From an uncultured Amylibacter sp. (GTDB lineage Bacteria; Pseudomonadota; Alphaproteobacteria; Rhodobacterales; Rhodobacteraceae): a DNA stretch of 64,000 nucleotides. Position 1 is the stretch's first letter. Every line of letters starts with the position of its first letter. A program made the translations under genes and the position numbers. This document shows positions 57,501 through 64,000 of the stretch, piece after piece. Below the pieces are notes generated by a model. The model saw only the letters and a list, made by a program, of their open reading frames with translations, did no database searches and was not told the DNA's origin. The stretch is taken from NCBI GenBank assembly GCA_959347345.1, contig OY365738.1, forward strand, positions 2,194,501 to 2,258,500, read 5' to 3'.

Positions 57501-60500
57501 ACCACCGTGACCCTAGCCAGTGCCAGCTTTGACCTTGAACCCATCAACGGCAGTCCAGATATTGGCTTTGCTGTTCGTGACTCATTCTTCAACCGCTACT
57601 ATGCTGGTATTTTGGATAGCACCGATTTGGGCGCGCCCCTGCGCGGAACTGCCAATGCAAGCATGACCTGGGGTGGGTCTCTTCTTTTACGTAATGATAG
57701 TGTTGATTTTCCTAGTGATTTTGCACTGAACATCCGCCTTAACGAATTTGGTAACGGTGGCACTATTGCGGCGACTGCGAATGTGCGGGTTAACACTGTT
57801 TTTGTTACCACCACTCTGGCAGGTAATTTTGATGCCAATGGGGTGCTGACTGGCACGTTCAGTGCCTTCGGTACCGGTCCTCTATCGGGGATTATCGGGC
57901 AGGATAACGCGGTTGGTGTGTTTTACAATAGCGTGCTTTCTGGTGGGTTTGTTGCTGGGCGAAATATCCAGCCAAATCCTAATATAAATTATGCCGATTG
58001 GGCGCGTGGGCAAAACTACCGCACCACACTCACCTCTGCAAATCAATTTTTGCTGACGACTGGTGACTTAATCGCAGTGTCGACTACCGGACGACATAAC
58101 CTGGGTGGATTAAATCTAAGCTCTGATTTTGAAGGTGTGTCCATGGGCGGCGATATTGACGATGGCTTTGTTAGTTTTCAGCATGGCACTTCTTCGACCT
58201 ATGGTTACGCGGGGATTTATTCTACCACCGATTTGGGTGGGCGTTTGACCGAACGCAGTGGTAAAGCCACGTGGCTTGGTCTTATCCGATTCGCCCATCT
58301 TAACCTAGAAAGCAATTTTGACCTTACTTTTAACAGCAGTGGTGGCACGATTAAGGCGTTATATGCGAATCTTTCAACTCATCTTGATCTTGTGATAGAT
58401 GGGACATTTGATTCGAATGGGCTGATATCTGGCAAGGTGCATTATGCCCGACTTGCCGATGAAACTAACTTCACGCTACCCAGTAGCACCAATGGAACCC
58501 TATCAGGGATTATTGGGCAAGAGGGTGCGGTTGGCGCGTTTTATGGTGCTACCACTTTCAACTATTCTGGCGGGTTTGTTGCCCGTCCAACGTCAAAATT
58601 CGCGGGTGATGGGAAGGTGAAATATAACGATTGGACGCGTGGGACAATCACCGATGCCGCGCCAGATACGACCAATCGGCGTAGTCAGTTTTTGCGGACG
58701 AGTGGTACCGGGGCAAGCTCAACGGGAGTGAGCGCACAGGGTATTGGCAGGTTGACTCTAGGCGACTCCAGACCCGACGACCGTATGTCACTCGGCGGGT
58801 CGGGTGATGATGGGCTTATTCACTTTCAAGGGGCTGTTGGAGGCTCGACCTATGGTTACGCTGGGATTTATTCTAACACCGATTTGGGCGGGCTTTTGCC
58901 CAGCAGTTCTACCGATCTCGAGTGGAAGGGGATTTTAGGTATATCATCTCGCGGCATTAAGTATAGTGATGATTTTACCCTGACCGTCGCCTCAAATGGC
59001 AATGGTGGCAACATTTCTGCGACGGTGTCGAATCTCTCTTGGACTAACAATTCCATTATTATAGACGCGACATTTGATGCGCAGGGGGTGATAAACGGCA
59101 CCCTTGGTGGCTCTATTTTAAGAGGGTTAATCGGTTCGGACGGTGCGGTTGCCGTGTTTATTAGTAGAGGTGACGCTGGCGGGTTTGTTGCCGCACCAAC
59201 TGAGGCACCTGTGGTTGCACCCCCTGATGGCAACCGAAGTGCCGTGAATTATGCCGATTGGACACGTGTCTATAATCCCGATGCCGAGCCAGATACGACC
59301 GCTCTGCGCAATCAGTTTTTGCAGGGTAGCAGTACCACTTTCGCCGATATTAGATCAGCCCCCAACGGTCGTCAGGCAAGCACCCCCACTACTATAAGTT
59401 TTGGGAGCGAGTCAACCTATAATGGCGTACCCTTGACCGGAGTTTCGGCTGGCGGTATAAAGTATTTGCTTGGCTTTAAACCAAACGATAGAACGCAGCT
59501 TTATTATGCGCAGATTGATAATCTTACCAATCTGGGCGTGCCTATTGACCGAACCGTAGGAACAGCAACATACAACGGTCGATTCCGTGCCGCAAAGGGC
59601 TTTAGTAATCGCGCCACTGGTGTCACCAACCACATCACAGATACCGACAATTTCACTTTGGAGGTTAATTTTGCTGATAAAAGTATAAATGCCTTTGTGA
59701 AACAGCGTGCTGACGTGGCAAACACCTTTCATTATCTTTTAAACGGGAAATATGATGACAGTGGTGTGATAAGAGGCACTGTTATTTTTGATAATTTCAC
59801 TGCTCCGAATCGCACACCAGCAGGTGGTGCCGCCCAACGGAAGGGAATCCTGAGCGGGCTTATCAGTAAAAATTTCGCAGTGGGTGCGTTTGTCAGTGGT
59901 GATATTATTGATTATTCGCAGGGATATGTAACAGGAGCGGATGCCACAGGCGATAGGGGCTTTGCTGGCGGGTTTGTTACTGGGTTGGGTACACCCACAC
60001 CCCCCACACCCCCCACACCCACCACTCCCACAGGTGACGCGGATTACGCGGTGTGGCGGGATAGTTTCACCTCTCCCGCACTGTCCGATGTCGCCACGGC
60101 AGGAAACAAATTTTTGACAACCACAAATGGCGAATTGAATGCAGGTGACTTAAGACTTGGTGCCAATGGCGTTGGTAGTACACCAGTTTCCGCCGTTGTG
60201 AATCTGGATGCCGCCACCTATAACGGTAGACGACTCAATCACGGTAGGGAAAATGGCTTTGCGTTCTTTTATGGATATTCTGGCCCCACGCAATACGCCT
60301 ACGCTGGGATTCTTGATAGCACCGATTTGGGCGCACCTCTGAGAGGAGCCAACACCACAACAGCCACATTTAATGGGGCTATATATATTGGTTTTGATAG
60401 GCAAGATTTTACCCTGAACATCACCTTTAACAGCACTGGTGGAGATATTAATGCGTTTGCAGAGAATTTTGCAAGCCCTAGTTCTGATCTGTTTCTGGAA

Positions 60501-62177
60501 GGGACTTTTGGTGCTAACGGAGTAATAGAAGGCACGACTAATTATGGTGAATACACGAATAATGACCCTGAGGGGGCTGTGATTGGCGATGCACGCCCTG
60601 GAATCCTATCTGGGCTAATTGGTGTAGATGCCGCGGTTGGTGTGTTTTATTATACAAATAGCCCCGTCGTAGGCGGGTTTGTTGCCGTGCCGTTTGCGCC
60701 TGATGCTGACCCTACAAAGGTAAGGTATGATGATTGGGTGCGCTTGGAAAATCCCAATCCCACGCCCACAGCAAAAGACCAATTCTTGCAAGGTCTTAGT
60801 GATACATTGGATGCAACAGGATCAACAGAAGACGTCCTTGGGAATAACGGTCTTCCGAGTGTTACCACCGTGACCCTAGCCAGTGCCATGTATGATGGCA
60901 GCCTAATCAGCGGTGGCGATTCGCGCGATGGGTTTGCGTTCTTTGAAGGATATGTAAACCGCAGAGAATACACCTACGCTGGGATTTTGAGCGGTACCGA
61001 TTTGGGCGCACCCTTTATTCAAACCGATCCAGCCACCACGTTTAATGGGGTGGTGTATGTTGGTACGAGAATGTTTGATTTTACCCTGAATATCACTTAT
61101 GATAACACTGGTGGCGGTCTTAAGGCATTTGTGCCAAATTATTTAGCAAGCCCAAGGAATGCCCGTGACTTTCTTCTGACAGGTAAATTTGATGCTGGCG
61201 GGGTGATTTCTGGCAGTGTTAGTTTTGCCGAATACGCGGGTAATGATCCCGCTGGGGCTGTGACTAACGGCACCGCCCCCACAGTCCTATCTGGTTTAAT
61301 TGGTAAAGAGGGCGCTGTTGGCGTGTTTTATAATGGATTTGACTCTGGCGGGTTTGTCGCCAGTCCAGATGCCGTCCAAATAATTAACTATCCCAATTGG
61401 CGAGATAGTTTTGATTTACCGCCATGGAGCCATCCCACATCCTCGCCCGAAAGCACAAAAAACCAATTTTTGGGTAGTAATTCGACCTTGAATACGACTT
61501 TTATAAGAACCACTACTACATCAAGCACGGATATAACCCCTACAATCCTAAAAATGAGCGATGCCATGTATGACGGTCAAGCATTGAGCGGCGATGCAAC
61601 AGATGGTGTGTCTTTCGCCAGTGGATTTCGTTATAGTGGAAGCGCCGGCACCACCGCCACAACTCGCAATTTTTATGCGTTGATTGACGAAGATGTTAGT
61701 TTGGGCGAAGCACTGCCTATTTGGGTAAGCGGGCAACCTGTCATGGCAATGTGGAAAGGGCGATTTGCCGCACAGCACGGTGATGGCACGGGCACAGGCA
61801 ATACGACCAATACAAAGTTTGATTTGGAGGTTGATTTTCAAAATAGGGAGGTAGAGGCGTTTGTGCCTGTCGCCTCTGGCAGCACAACCCATTATTATCT
61901 AGAAGGCAGTTTTGCCGCCGATTTGAACGGGGCGATAGTTGGCACGGTTGACCGTAAAGTTTTTGCGAATGGATTACGCACGGATACAACAGGCACGCCA
62001 AACCCCGGGATTTTCACTGGGCTTATCGGGCAGGAAGGCGCGGTTGGTGTGTTTATCAGTGGCACGCGGACTGACACGTCAGCCGCGCTAGACGGCGGGC
62101 AGGGTAATACGGGCTATGTCGGCGGGTTTGTCGCTTGTCCTTATGACGATGCAAGCAATCAGTGCATCCGCCCGTAA
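48516..62177 (+). CDS. Giant repeat lipoprotein 3: cysteine-repeat stalk plus fourteen barrel units
   Basis: This 4553-aa lipoprotein has a signal peptide ending in LTAC (lipidated Cys36) followed by five Gly, suiting outer-membrane sorting. Residues about 50-1320 are four-cysteine repeats closely related to giant 1, starting with the same EKINECLIxDMA segment. From W1327 onward come fourteen barrel-like units. Units 1-6 match the first units of giant 1 in order; a Pro/Thr linker near residues 3823-3840 separates unit 11 from unit 12. The last unit ends in GGFVACPYDD with a second Cys near the end. AAAGGA lies 9 nt before the ATG. Compared with giant 1 the stalk is shorter and the barrel array longer. 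No enzyme motif is seen; the role is inferred as surface binding or shielding. Confidence 0.85.
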   Translation: MGYKTLKDNNLTSPHILLGLRGCLLALFAAFVLTACGGGGGAVAPVTTPPVVGNCPTDPFGATCGNEYAAQRAEKINECLIEDMATEDTSCASAVNAQSCLTDPFAAGCDEDTGFSVFLEVAKDEREAFCNMGDNASDKLCAGAVSTLCGDNPFNSLCKAASYIQQQGEIVADCITEGKAGEPACANAVEFNPCIHNPFTPECPTAIDARTMREAFCRKDDNATNALCTGALVHFCELDPFDAICDATAYSRQQMERVDFCISDANASNNTLCANAVAQDACIRDPFTAACITQNVFRSIRESFCREGTNAADNPALCGNAVVNICTNDPFNGFCDPSDYSSHRATRTAVCITGDNASDDALCANAIDDDACIEDPYGTGCESKTDARTMRETYCRDGNEGDPLCAGAVVHFCDSLVRPEADPFDELCGEVAYGFQRTTRTTACITGDKADDSTCANAVKFNPCIGNPFTAECSTQTDARTMREAHCRAGNEADSLCAGAVSHLCAIDPFDGICNDNDYSQQQMERTALCIKGANADNTALCMGAIDEDDCISDPYGAGCESKLTAQTARETFCRADNENNGLCAGAVLHFCTADPYDELCNATNFTPYATARGDRVTACITGDNASDDALCAKAIGEDKCILDPYGMDCESQDSSPTAAQTARTTFCRAGNEGNALCASTVTHFCDTDARNDADPFDALCDPDTYTEQRNTRMNECSSKDSNDPRCTNAFLQAACVIDPFLNGCDGQIDRQTAHEVFCRKGTNAADRLSDCQNTINRVCGADPFDSICKEGNFATFVDDRAARVLACIAGDKANDDDLCANAIVANPCIRDPYGAGCDGETDARDMRESHCRASNEDTALCTGTVNHFCAIDPFEDLCNATNFPSYTSSRGAFEAFCRADVAGRANDAGCQNAVTHFCTVDPFDTLCNMDNFTTFTNARNTRNSLCRDNQNALGLANDSQCTGVLAHFCGRDPFDTVCNPTTYTNERTGRVAECIMDDNASDTALCANAILANNCISNPYGTNCGSETAARTARETFCRGDPRNPSNPLCTGAVTHFCATSPTANPFDADLCMTYGSTRDSIIRSCITADDTRLEEGACTNALVANPCIRTPFDRNCVTDFAPYYQDARTKRTTFCAARTDNTHALCAGAVATNPCFNNPFVRNLDNGSESCDGEFAARREVQINKCIVGEVGQTVGCINVLAGIGGCLANPFHSSCHADMDTNSNPNTYFKDYADDARAERVAFCEVDDSDDIRDHDYCFGRTFNHDICLYDPYSRFCKDEFFNADLNTTVKEQRTEKVVFCGGDDNEQHGSCAHVRERVTAATWAHGFVSALNTRIIALTNEFLRADNASELNKGSSGAQGTKLNLATSTFDYNAFGGDATDGVEFFEGSSNFYYAGILGGADLGKPLSGATRTLYWNGRISSTISTGKTNLNGSTEGMENGTIVETDFTLTINFNGNGGTLTSFAKAFLDDPDDTYYYDIEGDFNARGLITRGTVVYAEFREGDKNNKVPNSTTDATLSGIIGEDGALGVFQGADFAGGFVVHPTIRPRVESGDWERGFGDIPPATVPTAENQFLKYDSSADTTTDANADEINTGTLTQEPTQNGQNLTPSLRRIDFDVAPRNGLNNVSWFSGYDGNTLHHYAGLSQTVYLGEPVTQSSGIATWYGKIGIREHSTDFELDLTFDGNRGTIAAFVREKVGTYYLLAGDFDRAGVIKNGTVDYGAFTNGVRNSPVGDRQAGVLTGLIGADGALGVFHSTATGVAGYSGGFAASAGRTSAFNTNVNYADWSRSFLPLAASANTENPENQFTGTVEGVKEGSGGMGSEVTATTLSLNTTDFDGGNLGGQGSDTIRWFDGFAGSSTERTYYAGLSASSDLGAPLTTTPAGGEWRGVISVGGAQTDFTLTITYETAGGTLSAFVRNTPNFYYLLDGGFDANGLIDGTVRYGAFTDNDPDNKGDVAPSGLLTGLIGEDGALGVFHSTATGAAGYSGGFVAHKDAPDYDTDVKYSDYQRSFLSLGLGDPDTDTPKNQFIIGESGVFPESGGTGAVVANTNLGLNTQTLDGKSLSASGGDSNDFVGWRDGFVAGLHSRTHYAGLSINTDLGAPISGTSGMTANWRGVFAVGDTKTDFTLTITFADGGGGTIAARIRAFVNPTSLTAGAFYYDLDGDFDATSGLITGKIYYGQALGNARLTETGVLTGLIGTDGAVGAFYSNAIGPSGYSGGFVASDNVTEFDDTNVRYETWARSLLLGDTPDTDNPRNQFLRAQPGGTLDTSGGDSSRIIDLRTATFNNALIGGLAANRYQSFDRTIGSIYRNYLGILPGTNLGERVVDGSTELTWYGNLSANYSASVGTRYADFVLNLEFRGAGGTLSARINHQNDDYYILNGTFDAGGLITGTVAFDPDAFITTPNGVLTGLIGAQGAIGVFHGNYLESTTSRNYGGGFVARPKSDTFTDSVKYSDWVARENVTRDRANIINIPNSLDKRSDPAFLRVNGKTILNIGVQDASNSTKSAEIRNLNLSTTKFDEAPIFGDGDDGVAYFSGRVGSGSLDGFAGIFSTTNLGAPLSAAPAGGKWRGVIGFNERLFTLEDGFRITFDGTTGTIKATLENVSGSNDFAIDGTFDDLGIITGTTNFGIFSSSSRGTVEGTLSGLIGAEGAVGAFHGVFTEGDTFAYSGGFIASPDVKPQVNHSDWLVGRTLQNFIIGHNNQFFRGTTIIQPSIRISSAIGASTAPRFGIGLNDDLGNLATYKDQPLGGNSVGFISYWHGFRTGVDQRLYFAQIADSTKLGPVIEQTSGTAEYNGRFRAYSGVGATSGVVNTDTDFTLTVTFGGTTRAFNGAQRAGVQLEAFVKQTEIADREADDNYFHLIGTYDANGVITGQVDFGAFTGGLVGGRVLNGRRKGLLSGLISQDNAVGVFIGGTSVDGAGRIFGGRGDDGFVGGFVTRAFVPDNAANTADYNDWVRIANPDAEAVNRHAFVQTKDGTISALNSYTQTTVTLASASFDLEPINGSPDIGFAVRDSFFNRYYAGILDSTDLGAPLRGTANASMTWGGSLLLRNDSVDFPSDFALNIRLNEFGNGGTIAATANVRVNTVFVTTTLAGNFDANGVLTGTFSAFGTGPLSGIIGQDNAVGVFYNSVLSGGFVAGRNIQPNPNINYADWARGQNYRTTLTSANQFLLTTGDLIAVSTTGRHNLGGLNLSSDFEGVSMGGDIDDGFVSFQHGTSSTYGYAGIYSTTDLGGRLTERSGKATWLGLIRFAHLNLESNFDLTFNSSGGTIKALYANLSTHLDLVIDGTFDSNGLISGKVHYARLADETNFTLPSSTNGTLSGIIGQEGAVGAFYGATTFNYSGGFVARPTSKFAGDGKVKYNDWTRGTITDAAPDTTNRRSQFLRTSGTGASSTGVSAQGIGRLTLGDSRPDDRMSLGGSGDDGLIHFQGAVGGSTYGYAGIYSNTDLGGLLPSSSTDLEWKGILGISSRGIKYSDDFTLTVASNGNGGNISATVSNLSWTNNSIIIDATFDAQGVINGTLGGSILRGLIGSDGAVAVFISRGDAGGFVAAPTEAPVVAPPDGNRSAVNYADWTRVYNPDAEPDTTALRNQFLQGSSTTFADIRSAPNGRQASTPTTISFGSESTYNGVPLTGVSAGGIKYLLGFKPNDRTQLYYAQIDNLTNLGVPIDRTVGTATYNGRFRAAKGFSNRATGVTNHITDTDNFTLEVNFADKSINAFVKQRADVANTFHYLLNGKYDDSGVIRGTVIFDNFTAPNRTPAGGAAQRKGILSGLISKNFAVGAFVSGDIIDYSQGYVTGADATGDRGFAGGFVTGLGTPTPPTPPTPTTPTGDADYAVWRDSFTSPALSDVATAGNKFLTTTNGELNAGDLRLGANGVGSTPVSAVVNLDAATYNGRRLNHGRENGFAFFYGYSGPTQYAYAGILDSTDLGAPLRGANTTTATFNGAIYIGFDRQDFTLNITFNSTGGDINAFAENFASPSSDLFLEGTFGANGVIEGTTNYGEYTNNDPEGAVIGDARPGILSGLIGVDAAVGVFYYTNSPVVGGFVAVPFAPDADPTKVRYDDWVRLENPNPTPTAKDQFLQGLSDTLDATGSTEDVLGNNGLPSVTTVTLASAMYDGSLISGGDSRDGFAFFEGYVNRREYTYAGILSGTDLGAPFIQTDPATTFNGVVYVGTRMFDFTLNITYDNTGGGLKAFVPNYLASPRNARDFLLTGKFDAGGVISGSVSFAEYAGNDPAGAVTNGTAPTVLSGLIGKEGAVGVFYNGFDSGGFVASPDAVQIINYPNWRDSFDLPPWSHPTSSPESTKNQFLGSNSTLNTTFIRTTTTSSTDITPTILKMSDAMYDGQALSGDATDGVSFASGFRYSGSAGTTATTRNFYALIDEDVSLGEALPIWVSGQPVMAMWKGRFAAQHGDGTGTGNTTNTKFDLEVDFQNREVEAFVPVASGSTTHYYLEGSFAADLNGAIVGTVDRKVFANGLRTDTTGTPNPGIFTGLIGQEGAVGVFISGTRTDTSAALDGGQGNTGYVGGFVACPYDDASNQCIRP
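48660..52470 (+). repeat. Four-cysteine repeat array of giant lipoprotein 3
   Basis: About 1270 residues, or an estimated 27 units, of the same repeat as in giant 1, with DPFDxLC, ACITGDNASDDALCANAI and TARExFCR elements. Units here are more diverged from each other than the 843-bp duplication of giant 1, and no long identical tandem pair was noticed. Confidence 0.78.
52475..62140 (+). repeat. Fourteen-unit barrel-repeat array of giant lipoprotein 3
   Basis: Fourteen units recognised by openings such as WAHGF, WERGF, WSRSF, YQRSF, WARSL, WVARE, WLVGR, WVRIA, WARGQ, WTRGT, WTRVY, WRDSF, WVRLE and WRDSF, each followed by a QFL/KFL-type motif and closed by GGFVV, GGFAA, GGFVA, GGFIA or GGFVT. 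STDLGxPL or a close variant is present in most. Units with dominant LYYAQI or LYFAQI strands (7 and 11) form a subtype also seen as unit 7 of giant 1. Confidence 0.8.
59985..60038 (+). repeat. Pro/Thr-rich linker between barrel units 11 and 12 of giant lipoprotein 3
   Basis: A low-complexity C/A-rich stretch encoding alternating Thr-Pro-Pro and Thr-Pro residues. It is the only such linker among the barrel units of the window. It may mark a fusion point of an eleven-unit and a three-unit protein, or give a flexible hinge. Confidence 0.8.
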
Positions 62178-62259
62178 TCCACATATAAAATCAGCGCGAG
62201 TTTGCCCTTCACATGATTTTAGGCGGCATGGGGCGATACGTGCTAAAAATAAACCAACC

Positions 62260-62306
62260 CCGACCCATACAAAGAACACATAGACTCGCTTGGGTCGGTG
62301 TTTTTT
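62260..62306 (+). terminator. Probable terminator of giant lipoprotein 3
   Basis: CCGACCCA (62260-62267) and TGGGTCGG (62291-62298) form a perfect 8-bp stem around a 23-nt loop, followed by TG and six T. The loop is long for an intrinsic terminator, so confidence is moderate. Confidence 0.6.
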
Positions 62307-62365
62307 CCAAATAATAATAATTGGGGCTTGCCTTTTAGCCTTTAGATATGTAAACCTATACATTC

Positions 62366-62382
62366 CAGCGTATAAAACGCTG
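62366..62382. promoter_or_regulatory. Inverted repeat upstream of the second TTT operon
   Basis: CAGCGT-ATAAA-ACGCTG is a perfect 6-bp inverted repeat about 30 bp before the tctC start. It overlaps a TATAAA that could be a -10 box, which would make it a candidate operator. No regulator gene is in the window. Confidence 0.4.
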
Positions 62383-62413
62383 TCATGTTAACAAAATAAA
62401 GGAGAAATATATT

Positions 62414-63403
62414 ATGTTCACAAAACTAACACGCGGGGTTGGTGTTGCGATTATCGCAACTTTTGCCTCAATAACCCTCGCCTCGGCGCAAGGGTTCAAA
62501 CCAGAAAACCCAGAATGTATCGCGCCCGCAAACGCTGGTGGCGGGTGGGATTTCATCTGTCGCAACTCTGCCAAATTCTTGCACGATTTGGGTCTTATAG
62601 ACGGCACAATGCAGGTCACCAATATGGCTGGCGGGGGCGGCGGTGTTGCCTATGCTCATGTGTCAAAAGAACGCAATGACGATAATAATCTTATCGTGGC
62701 GGCTTCCAATGCGACTACGGCACGACTGTCACAAGGTGCGTATCCTGATTCAACCGCCGATGATGTGCGGTTTTTGGCGACTTTTGGCGCGGAATACGGC
62801 ACGATTGCTGTGGCAAAGGATTCGGATATTAAGGATTTAAAAGACCTGATGAATCGCGTGGTGGCTGACCCGCGTTCAATCGCTTGGTCGGGTGGGTCGT
62901 CCGTTGGCGGTTATGACCATATTAAACCGTTATTGCTGGCAAATGCTGCAGGGCTTACCGATGTGACAAAGCTGAAATACGTCGCCTTTGACGGCGGGGG
63001 GGAGGCTATGACAGCCTTGCTTTCAAACTCGGTTCAGGTTTTGTCTTCGGATTTCTCGGAAATTCGCGGGTTTGCGGAATCTGGCGATGTGCGGGTTCTG
63101 GCAGTTTTATCGCCCAATCGTTTAACGGGCTACGGGCAGTATCCAACCGCCAAAGAACAGGGCTATGACGTTATTGGAGCGAACTGGCGCGGGATGTATA
63201 TGCCACGCGGTGCCTCCGATGAAGCGTATGAATTCTGGACGAACGCGATTCGCAAGATGACCGAGGATGAAGGTTTTCGGCAGTCTTTGCTAGGCGCGGG
63301 GATAGAGCCGTTTAACAATTTCGGTGCGGATATGGATGCGTTCATTACCAAAAACATCTCTGAAATTACGAAAATCTCCAAAGAAATTGGGATTATCAAG
63401 TAA
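62414..63403 (+). CDS. tctC: TTT transporter periplasmic binding protein 2 (TctC family)
   Basis: This 329-aa binding protein has a signal peptide cut probably after Ala-Ser-Ala at residue 25. The mature protein begins with the PENPECIAPANAGGGWD pattern seen in TctC proteins of tricarboxylate (citrate-like) systems, followed by TNMAGGGGGVAYAHV and a GGSSVGGYDHIKPLLL loop. AAAGGAG lies about 8 nt upstream of the ATG. It heads an operon in the canonical order tctC-tctB-tctA and is followed by a strong hairpin before tctB. The AGGGWD/F form makes a tricarboxylate a reasonable ligand guess, but this is not proven. Confidence 0.9.
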   Translation: MFTKLTRGVGVAIIATFASITLASAQGFKPENPECIAPANAGGGWDFICRNSAKFLHDLGLIDGTMQVTNMAGGGGGVAYAHVSKERNDDNNLIVAASNATTARLSQGAYPDSTADDVRFLATFGAEYGTIAVAKDSDIKDLKDLMNRVVADPRSIAWSGGSSVGGYDHIKPLLLANAAGLTDVTKLKYVAFDGGGEAMTALLSNSVQVLSSDFSEIRGFAESGDVRVLAVLSPNRLTGYGQYPTAKEQGYDVIGANWRGMYMPRGASDEAYEFWTNAIRKMTEDEGFRQSLLGAGIEPFNNFGADMDAFITKNISEITKISKEIGIIK

Positions 63404-63417
63404 CGTTAAAATTTTAT

Positions 63418-63440
63418 CCCGCCGATGCTGAATCGGCGGG
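63418..63440 (+). terminator. Hairpin attenuator between tctC and tctB of the second TTT operon
   Basis: CCCGCCGAT and ATCGGCGGG form a perfect 9-bp stem with the 5-nt loop GCTGA, followed at some distance by a T-rich stretch. As in the first TTT operon, it follows the binding-protein gene and probably stabilises its message or limits read-through. Confidence 0.75.
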
Positions 63441-63472
63441 GTAATTTCATTTATTTTTTTAGGAGTCCGCAG

Positions 63473-63904
63473 ATGAGCGACCGAATCTTAGGTGGCTGTG
63501 GTCTTGTGCTTGCAGTTTTTTATATCTGGGCGGCAACCATTATTCCGCAAAGTTTTATGAGCGATGTTATCGGTGCGAAAACATTCCCCATTATTATTGG
63601 CTTGATATTGGCGGCTTGCTCGCTGTTTTGTATCTTTCGCCCTGATGCTGACCCAATCTGGCCTAATTTCGCTGGGGTGTTTGAAATCCTATGCGCCGTG
63701 GTTGTGATGCTGATTTATGCACAGATGCTGCCCGAAGTTGGCTTTCTTATTGCCACGGTGTTTGCCACAGCGTATTTGACGTGGCGGTTGGGCTCTTCCA
63801 TTATTGGCTCGCTGATAACGGGGGTGGCAACCTCTGTTGGTATTTATGTGGTGTTTCGCCTGATTCTTGGTCTGTCTTTGGCCAAGGGACCGCTGGGATT
63901 TTAG
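63473..63904 (+). CDS. tctB: TTT transporter small membrane subunit 2 (TctB family)
   Basis: This 143-aa hydrophobic protein has four predicted membrane segments; the first is in ILGGCGLVLAVFYIWAATI. It contains KTFPIIIGLILAACSLF, the TctB FP-type motif. The ATG at 63473 is chosen because AGGAG stands 7 nt before it; an in-frame upstream ATG at 63425 lies in the attenuator hairpin. It partners the TctA encoded 12 bp downstream. Confidence 0.87.
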   Translation: MSDRILGGCGLVLAVFYIWAATIIPQSFMSDVIGAKTFPIIIGLILAACSLFCIFRPDADPIWPNFAGVFEILCAVVVMLIYAQMLPEVGFLIATVFATAYLTWRLGSSIIGSLITGVATSVGIYVVFRLILGLSLAKGPLGF

Positions 63905-63916
63905 GGGGGTTTAGGA

Positions 63917-64000
63917 ATGGAAACGCTGGCCTCACTTGCCGATGGTTTTGCCATTGCCCTGACCGCACAGAATTTATTTCTGGCACTTATCGGGTGCTTT
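63917..64000 (+). CDS. tctA: TTT transporter large membrane subunit 2 (TctA family), partial
   Basis: The first 28 codons of a TctA-type permease, cut by the window end. The visible start METLASLADGFAIALTAQN followed by LFLALIGCF matches the opening of TctA proteins, just before the first GxxxGxLPG-type loop. AGGGGGG lies about 7 nt before the ATG. Order and spacing make it the third gene of the operon. Confidence 0.85.
   Translation, partial: METLASLADGFAIALTAQNLFLALIGCF

Larger units (their letters stand above)
62178..62413. other. Intergenic region between giant lipoprotein 3 and the second TTT operon
   Basis: A 236-bp region containing a probable terminator for giant 3, an inverted repeat and the ribosome-binding site AAAGGAG of tctC. 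No gene was seen. Confidence 0.6.

Noticed and set aside
8746..62177. Diversity-generating retroelement acting on the repeat proteins
   Set aside because: No reverse transcriptase, template repeat or adenine-biased variable region was seen; the variation looks like recombination between repeats.
1..64000. Prophage, integrase, transposase or tRNA attachment site bordering the accessory genes
   Set aside because: None was found by reading both strands; the island idea rests only on gene content and duplications.

Overview
The window reads as a chromosomal segment of a Gram-negative heterotroph, most likely a marine alphaproteobacterium. This is inference, with no rRNA or marker gene to confirm it. 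The support is outer-membrane-type lipoproteins, two tripartite tricarboxylate (TTT) transporters, a GcvT/DmdA-like transferase, a dimethylglycine-dehydrogenase-like protein and a probable sulfoacetate cluster. No tRNA, rRNA, CRISPR array, integrase, transposase or reverse transcriptase was seen.

Layout. 1-2570: sugar-type ABC binding protein (minus), divergent from a UgpC/MsmX-type ATPase (plus), with no permeases in view. 2649-8501: complete type I restriction-modification operon hsdM-hsdS-hsdR. 8746-22467: giant lipoprotein 1 (4573 aa). 22577-23791: GcvT-family protein (minus). 23927-27109: type ISP-like restriction-modification protein 1 (minus). 27467-34471: giant lipoprotein 2 (2334 aa). 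34516-40501: minus-strand group tctA-tctB-tctC, then an acylating aldehyde dehydrogenase and an acyl-CoA ligase, probably for sulfoacetate uptake and activation. 40722-43130: FAD/GcvT fusion oxidoreductase. 43187-46348: type ISP-like protein 2 (minus). 46647-48239: small two-barrel lipoprotein. 48516-62177: giant lipoprotein 3 (4553 aa). 62414-64000: second TTT operon tctC-tctB-tctA, cut by the window end.

The most notable content is a family of four modular lipoproteins that fills more than half of the window. Each has a lipobox. After it come, in varying number and order, a short four-cysteine repeat and a barrel-like repeat of roughly 170-250 residues that resembles the beta-barrel lobes of TbpB-type surface lipoproteins. 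I count 11 barrel units in giant 1, 3 in giant 2, 2 in the small protein and 14 in giant 3. Each lipoprotein locus lies beside a restriction-modification locus: hsdMSR before giant 1, ISP-1 divergent from giant 2, and ISP-2 divergent from the small lipoprotein and giant 3. The two ISP genes are duplicated cassettes with the same flanks and diverged putative target-recognition regions. Near-identical tandem repeats (13 units of 138 bp in giant 2, an 843-bp duplication in giant 1) show that the surface genes evolve by recombination. Together this looks like a variable island of surface proteins and DNA-modification genes set among ordinary one-carbon, organosulfonate and carboxylate metabolism.
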